Origin: an uncultured bacterium | GTDB lineage: Bacteria; Bacteroidota; Bacteroidia; Bacteroidales; Rikenellaceae | Assembly (NCBI GenBank): GCA_905214725.1 | Contig: CAJMNH010000003.1 | Coordinates: 62,001-126,000, forward strand | Reading direction: 5' to 3' | DNA: 64,000 nucleotides | Shown here: piece by piece, positions 26,557 through 33,668 of the stretch | Numbering within the stretch: position 1 is the stretch's first letter | Layout of the letters: the number at the start of each line of letters is the position of its first letter | Translations under genes and position numbers: made by a program | Notes under the pieces: generated by a model | Told to the model about the DNA's origin: nothing | Database searches by the model: none | What the model saw: the letters and a program-made list of their open reading frames with translations, nothing else

Positions 26557-27095
26557 GCGTTTTGCAGTTTTTCAGTCCCTTCCGGCTGCGGAGCAGGTTT
26601 TTCCTGCTCCTGCCTCGGCAGGTATTTGCGGGCGTAATCGCCCAGCGTGGGGAAGATTTGGTCGGCGACACGCATCACCGGACGGTAACATTTCGATTCT
26701 TCGCGCGTGTGACGGGCGATCAGCGCAGGATCGAAATAGTCGATCGCCTTGAAGGCGAGTCCCAACAGCAGCACCGCCTCGACGAGCGCAAGAAATATGC
26801 CTAGCAACGTGTCGAGGCCGCCCAGCCCGATCGTGCTACACGCCTTGCCGATGAGCCGTCCGGCAAGGTTGGCCGCGACCGCCGCGATGACGAACACGAT
26901 GATGAATCCCGCCACGACGGCCGTCGTCCCCTCCATGTGCAGCGCTTCGCCGCAGCGGGTGCCGTAGCCCAGCGCCAGCCAAATGCCGCCGACGAGTCCG
27001 GCCAGAGAGAAGAGCTTGCCGATGAGGCCCTTGCGCCAGCCGTTGAAAACGGCGACGGCCAATACGAGCCAGACGATGATGTCGAGAATGTTCAT
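26553..27095 (-). CDS. CvpA family membrane protein
   Basis: A 180-aa inner-membrane protein with about four helices (IIVWLVLAVAVFNGW, GLVGGIWLALGYG, TTAVVAGFIIVFVIAAVAANLAG, TLLGIFLALVEAVLLLGLAF), matching the CvpA/colicin V production family. NGWRKGLIGKLFSLAGLVGG is the conserved N-terminal signature. A short polar tail rich in Glu/Pro/Gln follows. It heads the operon cvpA-rsgA-trmH-aminotransferase, with a TACCTTTG box 28 bp upstream. Confidence 0.88.
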   Translation of the reverse strand: MNILDIIVWLVLAVAVFNGWRKGLIGKLFSLAGLVGGIWLALGYGTRCGEALHMEGTTAVVAGFIIVFVIAAVAANLAGRLIGKACSTIGLGGLDTLLGIFLALVEAVLLLGLAFKAIDYFDPALIARHTREESKCYRPVMRVADQIFPTLGDYARKYLPRQEQEKPAPQPEGTEKLQNA

Positions 27096-27122
27096 AGTGC
27101 GCGCTGCGGGTTGTTTATTTCA

Positions 27123-27130
27123 CAAAGGTA
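27123..27130 (-). promoter_or_regulatory. -7 box upstream of cvpA
   Basis: On the minus strand TACCTTTG matches TAnnTTTG, 27 bp upstream of the cvpA ATG. Confidence 0.55.
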
Positions 27131-27224
27131 GTGATATTTTTCGATTGGGCGGTAATCGGGACGCTGCGGGAGATGAAAATACGAACGGAATACGTTGTCG
27201 GGGAAAGTTTTCGTTACTTTTTCG

Positions 27225-27399
27225 TATCTTTGGCTTGGACAAGCTCCGCTTAGATAGGCTTCGCCTCGGCAAAATGGCAAACAAGTTTGCTTTTGCGCTC
27301 GGCTTGCACACTTTGCGGAGACAAGCTCCGCCTAGATAGGCTTCGCCTCGGCAAAATCGCAAACGAGTTTGCTTTTGCGCTCGGCTTGCACTATCTTTG
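27225..27399 (+). repeat. Two tandem promoter-bearing double-dyad repeats (82-bp period) before the GH2 gene
   Basis: This occupies most of the 367-bp gap between cvpA and the GH2 gene. A TATCTTTG box at 27225-27232 is followed by two similar units of 82 bp (GACAAGCTCCGC starts at 27238 and 27320). Each unit has dyad A, GCAAAA-nn-GCAAAC/GTTTGCTTTTGC, whose right arm holds a -33 TTTG. In unit 2 this TTTG is 20 bp before TATCTTTG at 27392-27399: a perfect promoter pointing at the GH2 gene. In unit 1 the matching -7 box has decayed to CACTTTG. Dyad B is GCTTG-GA-CAAGC in unit 1 and GCGGAG-ACAAG-CTCCGC in unit 2. The rest of the gap shows nothing further. Confidence 0.8.
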
Positions 27400-27462
27400 T
27401 CTCGGTCACGATTGGGACGGTGCATACGACTTGCACGGTCTTCGTCTAAATAGTTAAGGATT

Positions 27463-29502
27463 ATGAAACGTTACCTGCTTCTGATTTGTGCGTTGGCGGC
27501 CTTCGCCTCGGAGGCCGCTGCGCGGGAGGTCTATCGTCTCAACGACGACTGGACTTTCTATTTCCGCAGCGAAAACAGCGCCGACGACGCGCGCAATATC
27601 ACCCTGCCCCATACGTGGAACCTCGATGCGCTGGCCGGCAATTCGGAGTACCAACGCACCACGGGCAACTACATGCGGCGGCTCTACATTCCGGCCGACT
27701 GGGCTTCGAAGCGGCTCTTTCTGCGTTTCGACGGCGTGCAGACCGTCGCCGACGTCTTCGTCAACGGCCACCACGTGGGCGAGCATCGCGGGGGATTCAC
27801 GGCCTTCACGCTCGAAATCACCGGCCGCGTGAAATTCGGCGCGGAGAATCACCTGCTGGTCGTGGTTAGCAATACCTTCCAGAACGACGTGCTGCCCACC
27901 TCGACCGAGCAGAATGTCTACGGAGGCATCTACCGCGACGTAGCGTTGATTCTGACCGACAAGGTGGCCGTGTCGCCTATGGTCTGGGGAACCGACGGCC
28001 TCTTCGTCGAGCAGGTCTCGGTGACCGAAGATGCGGTCGAAGGGCGTGCTGAGGTCTATGTTTCTGCTCCGAAGGACTATCTGGGGATGATCACCCTTAC
28101 GGTCCGCGATCCCGACGGTTACGTGGTGGTCGAAAAGACGCACAAGGACAACCGTTCGGCCGGCGAACCGGTGGCGATCCCCTTCACCATCGACGCTCCG
28201 CGGCTCTGGAGCCCCGCTTCACCGAATCTCTATACGGTCACGGCGCGCGTGGTGTGCGATTCGCTCGCCGACGAGGTGACCGTGCGCACCGGCTTCCGGC
28301 GGATTGCGACGTCGGGCGACGGACTGCTGATCAACGGCGACACGGTGCGTCTGCACGGTGTGGCGCTCTATCACGATCGGGCAAGCGTCGCCAATGCTTT
28401 CACGGCCGCCGATTACGACGAGGATCTGGCGCTTCTGCGCGATGTGGGGGCCAATGCCGTCCATTCGGTTTCGGGCCCGCACGACCGGTATCTTTACGAC
28501 CGGCTCGACGAGCAGGGGCTCATGGCGTGGATCGACCTGCCGCTTATGCGTTCGCCTTATCTGGGCGACGTCTTCTATTTCCCGACGGAGCGCTTCCGCG
28601 CCAACGGGCGCGAGCAACTGCGCGAGATCGTCGCCCAGAACTTCAACCACCCTTCGGTGGTGATGTGGGGTATCTTTTCGCTCGTCTGGCAGCGCGGCGA
28701 CGACGTGACGCCCTACATACGCGAACTGAACGCCGGAGTCAAAAAGGCCGATCCGTCGCGTCCCACCGTCGCGCTGAGCAATCAGGACGGCGAGTTGAAT
28801 ACGATCACCGATCTTATCGCGCTCAATCAGAACGTCGGCTGGATGCGCGGAAGCACCGACGACGTGGGTTACTGGTGCGAAACGCTTCATAAGTCGTGGA
28901 GCAACCTGCTGGTGGCTCCCTGCTACGGGGTGCCGGGCTATGCGTCGCAGCAGGACGATCTGCTGGGGCGTCCGACGCCCGGGTCGCATTGGCTGCCCGA
29001 ACGCTGGCAGACCCGTTTCCACGAGGAATATGCCAAGACGATCCTCTCCGATCCGAAATTCTGGGGCGAGTGGGTCAACGCGATGTTCGATTTCGGTACG
29101 GCGCGCGGCGCCAACGACCGCAATGCCTGCGGGATGATGACGCTCGACCGGCGGCAGAAAAAGGATATCTACTATCTCTATCGCACCTTGTGGAACCGCC
29201 GCGAGCCGACGCTCTACATCGCCGAACGGCGGTGGCGCGTGCGTCCCTCAGCCGAGCAGCAGCTCAAGGTCTATTCTTCGGGCGACGATCCCGTGCTGCT
29301 GGTCAACGGCGACAGCGTGACGCTTACGAAGTACGCTCCGGGTCAGTTCCGCGCCGACTGCAAGCTGCTTGCGGGTGAAAACCGGATCGAGGCCCGCTGC
29401 GGCGAACTGCGCGACAGCGTGTCGCTCAGAGTCGGCACCGCTTTAAAAGCGCGGGACTTTGAGGCCCCTCGCAGAACAAGAGGTCTGCGATCGAAAGATT
29501 AG
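27463..29502 (+). CDS. GH2-fold protein (beta-galactosidase-like) lacking both catalytic glutamates
   Basis: A 679-aa secreted protein with signal peptide MKRYLLLICALAAFASEAAA. The sugar-binding (REVYRLNDDWTFYFR..., about 21-165), Ig-like (about 170-280) and TIM-barrel (about 285-585) domains follow the glycoside hydrolase family 2 order. In active GH2 enzymes the acid/base Glu lies in NHPS-x-W-x-NE; here NHPSVVMWGIFSL has Ser406-Leu407 at the NE position. The nucleophile motif (T/S)EYG reads APCYG (485-489). The usual RxxHYP segment before the barrel is also degenerate (VHSVSGPHDR). Probably a carbohydrate-binding pseudo-enzyme, or an enzyme with a different mechanism. It ends inside the convergent WbqC gene by 77 bp. 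Confidence 0.85.
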   Translation: MKRYLLLICALAAFASEAAAREVYRLNDDWTFYFRSENSADDARNITLPHTWNLDALAGNSEYQRTTGNYMRRLYIPADWASKRLFLRFDGVQTVADVFVNGHHVGEHRGGFTAFTLEITGRVKFGAENHLLVVVSNTFQNDVLPTSTEQNVYGGIYRDVALILTDKVAVSPMVWGTDGLFVEQVSVTEDAVEGRAEVYVSAPKDYLGMITLTVRDPDGYVVVEKTHKDNRSAGEPVAIPFTIDAPRLWSPASPNLYTVTARVVCDSLADEVTVRTGFRRIATSGDGLLINGDTVRLHGVALYHDRASVANAFTAADYDEDLALLRDVGANAVHSVSGPHDRYLYDRLDEQGLMAWIDLPLMRSPYLGDVFYFPTERFRANGREQLREIVAQNFNHPSVVMWGIFSLVWQRGDDVTPYIRELNAGVKKADPSRPTVALSNQDGELNTITDLIALNQNVGWMRGSTDDVGYWCETLHKSWSNLLVAPCYGVPGYASQQDDLLGRPTPGSHWLPERWQTRFHEEYAKTILSDPKFWGEWVNAMFDFGTARGANDRNACGMMTLDRRQKKDIYYLYRTLWNRREPTLYIAERRWRVRPSAEQQLKVYSSGDDPVLLVNGDSVTLTKYAPGQFRADCKLLAGENRIEARCGELRDSVSLRVGTALKARDFEAPRRTRGLRSKD

Positions 29503-30025
29503 GCGTGAAGGGATGACGGTCCGAAAAGACCTGAATATAGGGCGCGGGTGTGAACTCCGCGCCCTCTTTTCGTTTGGGACGCAGGTCGAAATCGCCGTCT
29601 GCGGCCGTGAGATACTCCTCCGAGAGAGCGGGCATCGGCAGTCCGAGCAGTTCGGCGAACGTCTCCAGAATACGGAGATCGTAGTCGAGCAGGAATTCGT
29701 AGCGCCGAGTGTAAAAGGGCTCGAAGCGGGGGGCGTAGTAATCGAAGTAGGGCGACGCCTTGTAGGCCGAGATCAGCGCCGTCCAATGCTGATGCTGCCA
29801 GCGTTTCGAGTAGTCGATGCGCACGTCGCGCATCGGCGTGCGCGGACGGTTGGCGCGCACGGCCTGCACCGTCAGTTCCAGTACGCCGCCCGCCGAGAGA
29901 ATGCGTGCGCGGTTGCGTTCGGAGCGTTTGACGAAATGCTCGCCGCCGTCGATCGTGCACCGTTCCTGCGCCCAGTGGGCGCAGTATTCGATGCTGGGCA
30001 GATAGGCTGCGGGAAGGATCGTCAT
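29426..30025 (-). CDS. WbqC family protein
   Basis: A 199-aa cytoplasmic protein matching the WbqC-like family (PF08889). MTILPAAYLPSIEYCAHWAQ carries the N-terminal YLPSIEYC pattern, and DVRIDYSKRWQHQHWTALISAYKASPYF is the central family signature. The family is associated with surface polysaccharide gene clusters but its reaction is uncertain. Its 3' end overlaps the 3' end of the GH2 gene (convergent). The promoter has a striking 17-bp perfect dyad. Confidence 0.82.
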   Translation of the reverse strand: MTILPAAYLPSIEYCAHWAQERCTIDGGEHFVKRSERNRARILSAGGVLELTVQAVRANRPRTPMRDVRIDYSKRWQHQHWTALISAYKASPYFDYYAPRFEPFYTRRYEFLLDYDLRILETFAELLGLPMPALSEEYLTAADGDFDLRPKRKEGAEFTPAPYIQVFSDRHPFTPNLSIADLLFCEGPQSPALLKRCRL

Positions 30026-30040
30026 GTTCGGTCAATTCTG

Positions 30041-30084
30041 TTTTGCAGGCGGCGGACAACTGCCGTCCGCCGCCTGCAAAAATA
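30041..30084 (-). promoter_or_regulatory. wbqC promoter with 17-bp perfect inverted repeat
   Basis: The minus strand has TATTTTTG (30077-30084), followed at once by a long palindrome: plus-strand arms TTTTGCAGGCGGCGGAC (30041-30057) and GTCCGCCGCCTGCAAAA (30065-30081), loop AACTGCC. The right arm overlaps the -7 box, so the dyad spans the start site and first ~35 nt of the leader. It lacks a T-run in the minus direction, so it is not a normal terminator for that strand. Confidence 0.7.
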
Positions 30085-30147
30085 CGAATCTTTCGGCGAA
30101 TCGGCGTTTTTATCGGGCCGAAAAGGTGTTTTTGCCGGCGATTTTCC

Positions 30148-30155
30148 TATTTTTG
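30148..30155 (+). promoter_or_regulatory. -7 box upstream of the acyltransferase gene
   Basis: TATTTTTG matches TAnnTTTG, 24 bp before the ATG at 30180. Confidence 0.5.
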
Positions 30156-30179
30156 TCCTCCGAAAAACCCTCTTGATTG

Positions 30180-31301
30180 ATGAATGCGAACCCGATCCCG
30201 TCGGCGGCCGATGCCGACAGTAAACCCCACTACGAGATTCTGGACGGTCTGCGCGGCGTTGCGGCGCTGCTGGTCGTTGTTTTTCACCTCTGCGAGGCGC
30301 ACGCCACGAGCCATTTCGACCAGTTGCTCAACCACGGTTATTTGGCCGTCGATTTCTTCTTCGCCCTTTCGGGATTCGTCATCGGCTACGCTTACGACGA
30401 CCGCTGGGGGCGCATGACCGTCGTCGGCTTCTTCAAACGGCGGCTGATCCGCCTGCAACCGATGGTGGTGTTGGGAATGGCCGTCGGCGCGGCGTTCTTC
30501 TACTTTCAGGATTGCGACATGTGGCCGACGCACGCAGTGCCGGTCTGGAAGATGCTCGCGGTGATGCTGGTCGGCATGACGCTGCTCCCCGTTCCGGTCT
30601 CGATGGATATTCGCGGTTGGCAGGAGATGCATCCGCTCAACGGGCCGGGGTGGTCGCTTTTCTATGAATATTGCGCCAATATTCTCTACGCGCTCTTCGT
30701 GCGGCGTTTTCCGAAATGGCTGCTGGGAGTGCTGGTCGCCGCATCCGGCGCGGCATTGATTCATTTTGCCGTGACGAGCCTGTCCGGCGACATTATCGGC
30801 GGCTGGTCGCTTACGCCCGAACAGTTGCGCGTGGGTTTCACACGCATGATGTACCCCTTCTTCGGGGGACTGCTGCTCTCGCGTCTCGTGCGTCCGGGGC
30901 ATGTCCGCCGCGCATTCTGGTGGTGTTCGCTGGGGTTGGTCGTGCTGCTCGGTATGCCGCGTATCGGCGGGGAAGCGCACCTGTGGCGCAACGGTCTTTA
31001 CGATGCGCTGGTTGTCATCGCTCTCTTCCCGCTCATCGTTTGGACGGGTGCGAGCGGCACGGTGACGGGACGCTCGGCGCGCGTCTGTGAATTTCTGGGC
31101 GCAATCTCCTATCCGATCTACATCACCCACTATCCGCTGATTTACACCTATACGGCATGGGTGCGCAACCAGAACCCCTCGCTCGGCGAGGCGTGGCCCG
31201 TTGCAGCGGGTGTGGTCGCGGCGAGCGTTCTGCTGGCTTACGCCTGCCTGAAATGGTACGACGAGCCGGTGCGCCACTGGCTCAAACGGAAATTCATGTA
31301 G
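30180..31301 (+). CDS. Acyltransferase family 3 (OafA/YrhL-like) integral membrane protein
   Basis: A 373-aa inner-membrane acyltransferase. LDGLRGVAALLVVVFHLCEAH near the N-terminus carries the family's R-x(10)-H active-site pattern. GYLAVDFFFALSGFVIGYAY is the second signature. About ten helices follow (VLVAASGAALIHFAV, LVVLLGMP, VVIALFPLIVW and others), ending with a basic WLKRKFM. Such proteins O-acylate (often acetylate) surface polysaccharides or lipids. ATG at 30180 preferred over the TTG one codon upstream. Followed by a stem-loop region shared with convergent ispG. Confidence 0.9.
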   Translation: MNANPIPSAADADSKPHYEILDGLRGVAALLVVVFHLCEAHATSHFDQLLNHGYLAVDFFFALSGFVIGYAYDDRWGRMTVVGFFKRRLIRLQPMVVLGMAVGAAFFYFQDCDMWPTHAVPVWKMLAVMLVGMTLLPVPVSMDIRGWQEMHPLNGPGWSLFYEYCANILYALFVRRFPKWLLGVLVAASGAALIHFAVTSLSGDIIGGWSLTPEQLRVGFTRMMYPFFGGLLLSRLVRPGHVRRAFWWCSLGLVVLLGMPRIGGEAHLWRNGLYDALVVIALFPLIVWTGASGTVTGRSARVCEFLGAISYPIYITHYPLIYTYTAWVRNQNPSLGEAWPVAAGVVAASVLLAYACLKWYDEPVRHWLKRKFM

Positions 31302-31357
31302 CGTCCGCTCTCTTCGGCGCAGCGGTTCGTCCGCGATTCGCAGGGTGCGAACAGTCG

Positions 31358-31456
31358 CTTTTCGGCCGTTGTTTCAACGCCGAAAAGAGTGTAGGCCTTG
31401 TGACGCAGAAGAAGGATGTTTCGACGGAAGCGGCCGGATCGGGAAAGATCCGGCCG
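31358..31456 (+). terminator. Two stem-loops between the acyltransferase and ispG
   Basis: Hairpin 1: CTTTTCGGC/GCCGAAAAG (31358-31387) with an inner GTT/AAC extension. Hairpin 2: perfect 10-bp CGGCCGGATC/GATCCGGCCG (31431-31456, loop GGGAAA) followed by TTTG, ending 7 bp before the ispG stop. Hairpin 2 is the more likely terminator for the convergent genes. Confidence 0.65.
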
Positions 31457-31462
31457 TTTGTG

Positions 31463-32950
31463 CTATTCGGGTTCCTGCCAGTCGCCGTTCGCCTTGATCA
31501 GGGCGACGAGACGTTCGAGCGCCTCCTCCTGCGGAAGGTTGCGTTCGACGACGGTGCGTCCTTTGTAAAGCGTGATGCGCCCGGGAGCGGCTCCCACGTA
31601 GCCGTAGTCGGCGTCGGCCATCTCGCCCGGGCCGTTGACGATGCAGCCCATGACGCCGATTCGGAGGTTTTTCAGATGCGACGTGCGCGCTTTGATCTGC
31701 GCCAGCGTCCCTTCGATGTCGTAGAGCGTGCGGCCGCACGAGGGGCAGGCGATGTATTCGGTGTGCGAGAAGCGTACGCGCGCCGCTTGGAGAATCATCA
31801 GCTCCACTTCGCGCAGTTCGGCATCGGTGAAACGGTCGCTCCCGATGCGGATGCCGTCGGCCAGCCCGTCCAGAAAGAGCGGCCCCAGATCGGCGGCGGC
31901 CTTTACGGCCAGCGTCGTGAGATCCGCGTCGTCGTAACGGCGGCAGACGACGACCGGTTCGTTGCCGTCGAGCGAGAGAATTGCCGCGCGCAGTTCGGCC
32001 GTGGGGTTCTGCGACACGCTTTCCATCAAGCGGAATGCGGGTGTGATTTCGTCGCGCACGACGGGCGTCTGCACGGCGCTTCGGCGGTGGTAGGCGGTGG
32101 GCGAATAGCGTTCGGGATATTTCACTCCGAACACGCCGGACCGCTCGCGGAAATGATCGACGAGCAGCTGCGCTACCGGAATTTCGTTTTCGGGCGCTTC
32201 GGTCAGCGAGACGCGGATCGTGTCGCCGATGCCGTCGGCCAGCAGCGCGCCGATGCCGACGGCGCTCTTGATGCGTCCTTCCAGTCCGTTGCCCGCTTCG
32301 GTGACGCCCAGATGGATGGGGTAGGTCATCCCCTCGCGTTCCATCGCCTCGACCAGCAGCCGATAGGCGGCCACCATCACGCGCGTGTTGCTCGACTTCA
32401 TCGAAACGACCGTCTGATCGAACGCCTCGCGGCGACAGACGCGCAGGAACTCCATCGCCGCGGCCACCATCCCTTCGGGGGTGTCGCCCCACTCGTCGAA
32501 GATGCGTTTCGAGAGCGAACCGTGGTTGACCCCGATGCGCAGCGCCGCACCCCGTTCGCAACAGCGGGCGATGAGCGCTTCCAGTTCGCCGCGGTCGGTG
32601 CGGTAGTTGCCCGGATTGATCCGTACTTTGTCTGCGTACTGCGCCGCCGCGGCCGCCGCTTCGGGCAGGAAGTGGATGTCGGCCACAATGGCCGTCGGAT
32701 AGCCGTCGGCGCGTAGTTGCGCCACGATGTCGCGCAGGTTTTCGGCTTCACGCACGCCCTGCGCCGTGAGACGTACGATCGGTGCGCCGGCGCGGGCGAC
32801 TCGCTCGATCTGGGCGACGCTGGCCGCCGTGTCGCGCGTGTCGGTATTGGTCATCGACTGCACGGCCACGGGCTGTGCGCCGCCGATGGTGCAGGCGCCG
32901 ATGCGGACTTCGTGGGTCTGCCGTCGCCGGTATCGGGTAAGGTCGATCAT
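31463..32950 (-). CDS. ispG: 4-hydroxy-3-methylbut-2-enyl-diphosphate synthase (IspG/GcpE)
   Basis: A 495-aa 4Fe-4S enzyme of the MEP isoprenoid pathway that converts MEcPP to HMBPP. The TIM-barrel domain begins VAVQSMTNTDTRD and continues VRLTAQGV and IRINPGNY-type segments. The cluster domain at the C-terminus holds CPSCGRTLYDIEG, MGCIVNGPGE and the final Glu-containing stretch. Between them, about residues 265-390, is an extra segment relative to the ~370-aa E. coli enzyme. This is the A* domain of the plant/Bacteroidetes type, but shorter than usual (relatives are often ~600 aa). Monocistronic; divergent promoter with the lipoprotein gene at 33023. Confidence 0.95.
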   Translation of the reverse strand: MIDLTRYRRRQTHEVRIGACTIGGAQPVAVQSMTNTDTRDTAASVAQIERVARAGAPIVRLTAQGVREAENLRDIVAQLRADGYPTAIVADIHFLPEAAAAAAQYADKVRINPGNYRTDRGELEALIARCCERGAALRIGVNHGSLSKRIFDEWGDTPEGMVAAAMEFLRVCRREAFDQTVVSMKSSNTRVMVAAYRLLVEAMEREGMTYPIHLGVTEAGNGLEGRIKSAVGIGALLADGIGDTIRVSLTEAPENEIPVAQLLVDHFRERSGVFGVKYPERYSPTAYHRRSAVQTPVVRDEITPAFRLMESVSQNPTAELRAAILSLDGNEPVVVCRRYDDADLTTLAVKAAADLGPLFLDGLADGIRIGSDRFTDAELREVELMILQAARVRFSHTEYIACPSCGRTLYDIEGTLAQIKARTSHLKNLRIGVMGCIVNGPGEMADADYGYVGAAPGRITLYKGRTVVERNLPQEEALERLVALIKANGDWQEPE

Positions 32951-32960
32951 CTTTTTCGGT

Positions 32961-32997
32961 TTTGTCGTACAAAGTTAGGCAATTATTCTTAACTTTG
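32961..32997. promoter_or_regulatory. Overlapping divergent promoters for ispG and the lipoprotein/radical SAM unit
   Basis: Minus: TAACTTTG at 32970-32977 (ispG ATG at 32950). Plus: TAACTTTG at 32990-32997 (lipoprotein ATG at 33023). The identical boxes face away from each other with only 12 bp between, so each -33 region lies in the other's -7 box. An additional small dyad TTTGT-CGT-ACAAA (32961-32973) spans the ispG start site. Confidence 0.65.
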
Positions 32998-33022
32998 ACA
33001 AGAACTCCCAAACACGCCTGCC

Positions 33023-33451
33023 ATGAAAAAATTCTATCTGTTGTTGCTCTCCCTGCTCGGATTCGTGGGGTGCGACAAGACGCAGGAGGATATGTACGGT
33101 ACGCCTTATGCCGACTATGCGGTCAAAGGACGCGTGACCGATGCCGCAGGAACGCCGATCGCGGGCATCGAGGTAAAGAGACCCTTCGGCGTTGCCGACC
33201 CATCGGCCGTTCGTACCGATGCGCAGGGAGCGTATACTTTCGAAGCCGATGGAGATATCCTTTATTGTGCGCCCGTTCTGGCCTTTACCGACACGGACGG
33301 TCCTGCCAACGGCGGCGATTTCGCCACCAAAGAAGTCGAAGTCGTCTTTACAAAGGAGAATCAGACGGGCGCCGGCACCGGCAACTGGATGTACGGCCGT
33401 TTCGAACGGACGGGCGTCGACGTCGTGCTCGAAGAGAAAGCCGAGAAATAA
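33023..33451 (+). CDS. Radical SAM-associated putative lipoprotein (TIGR04134-like)
   Basis: A 142-aa lipoprotein with signal peptide MKKFYLLLLSLLGFVGC and lipid-acceptor Cys17. After a short linker comes the motif YGTPYADY (residues 25-32) and then a carboxypeptidase-regulatory-like beta-sandwich (KGRVTDAAGTPIAGIEVKRP). The end is acidic (ERTGVDVVLEEKAEK). I recognise the type as the lipoprotein that accompanies a Bacteroidetes-only radical SAM/SPASM enzyme; the partner is encoded two genes downstream. Possibly the substrate of that enzyme, with location in the envelope. Function unknown. Confidence 0.82.
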   Translation: MKKFYLLLLSLLGFVGCDKTQEDMYGTPYADYAVKGRVTDAAGTPIAGIEVKRPFGVADPSAVRTDAQGAYTFEADGDILYCAPVLAFTDTDGPANGGDFATKEVEVVFTKENQTGAGTGNWMYGRFERTGVDVVLEEKAEK

Positions 33452-33469
33452 ATCTGTCTCCCGAACCGA

Positions 33470-33667
33470 ATGAAAAAGTTGTGCATATTGCTTTTTGCGT
33501 TGCTGGGTTTCGCAGGCTGCGAGCCGGACGAATCATCCGAACAGCCTGTCGCTTATGGTCCGCCGCCGGCCGGTTATTCGTCCAAGACGCAAGCCGTGGT
33601 TGTCGATGCGGAAGCGCATGCAGGGGAGATATTGTCCGGCGAAGCGGATAAAACGATCGAAGAGTAA
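33470..33667 (+). CDS. Short lipoprotein paralogue, putative second radical SAM partner
   Basis: A 65-aa lipoprotein: signal peptide MKKLCILLFALLGFAGC, acceptor Cys17. The mature 48 residues contain YGPPPAGYSSK (from residue 29), aligning with YGTPYADYAVK of the upstream lipoprotein, but the beta-sandwich is missing and the chain ends DKTIEE. It looks like a copy reduced to signal, motif and tail. Starts 18 bp after its paralogue and ends 1 bp before the radical SAM gene, so all three are made together. No database family recognised. Confidence 0.65.
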   Translation: MKKLCILLFALLGFAGCEPDESSEQPVAYGPPPAGYSSKTQAVVVDAEAHAGEILSGEADKTIEE

Positions 33668-33668
33668 G

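Noticed and set aside
33495..33668. Longer N-terminus for the radical SAM protein
   Set aside because: The extension overlaps the short lipoprotein gene in another frame; the ATG at 33669 directly follows that gene's stop.
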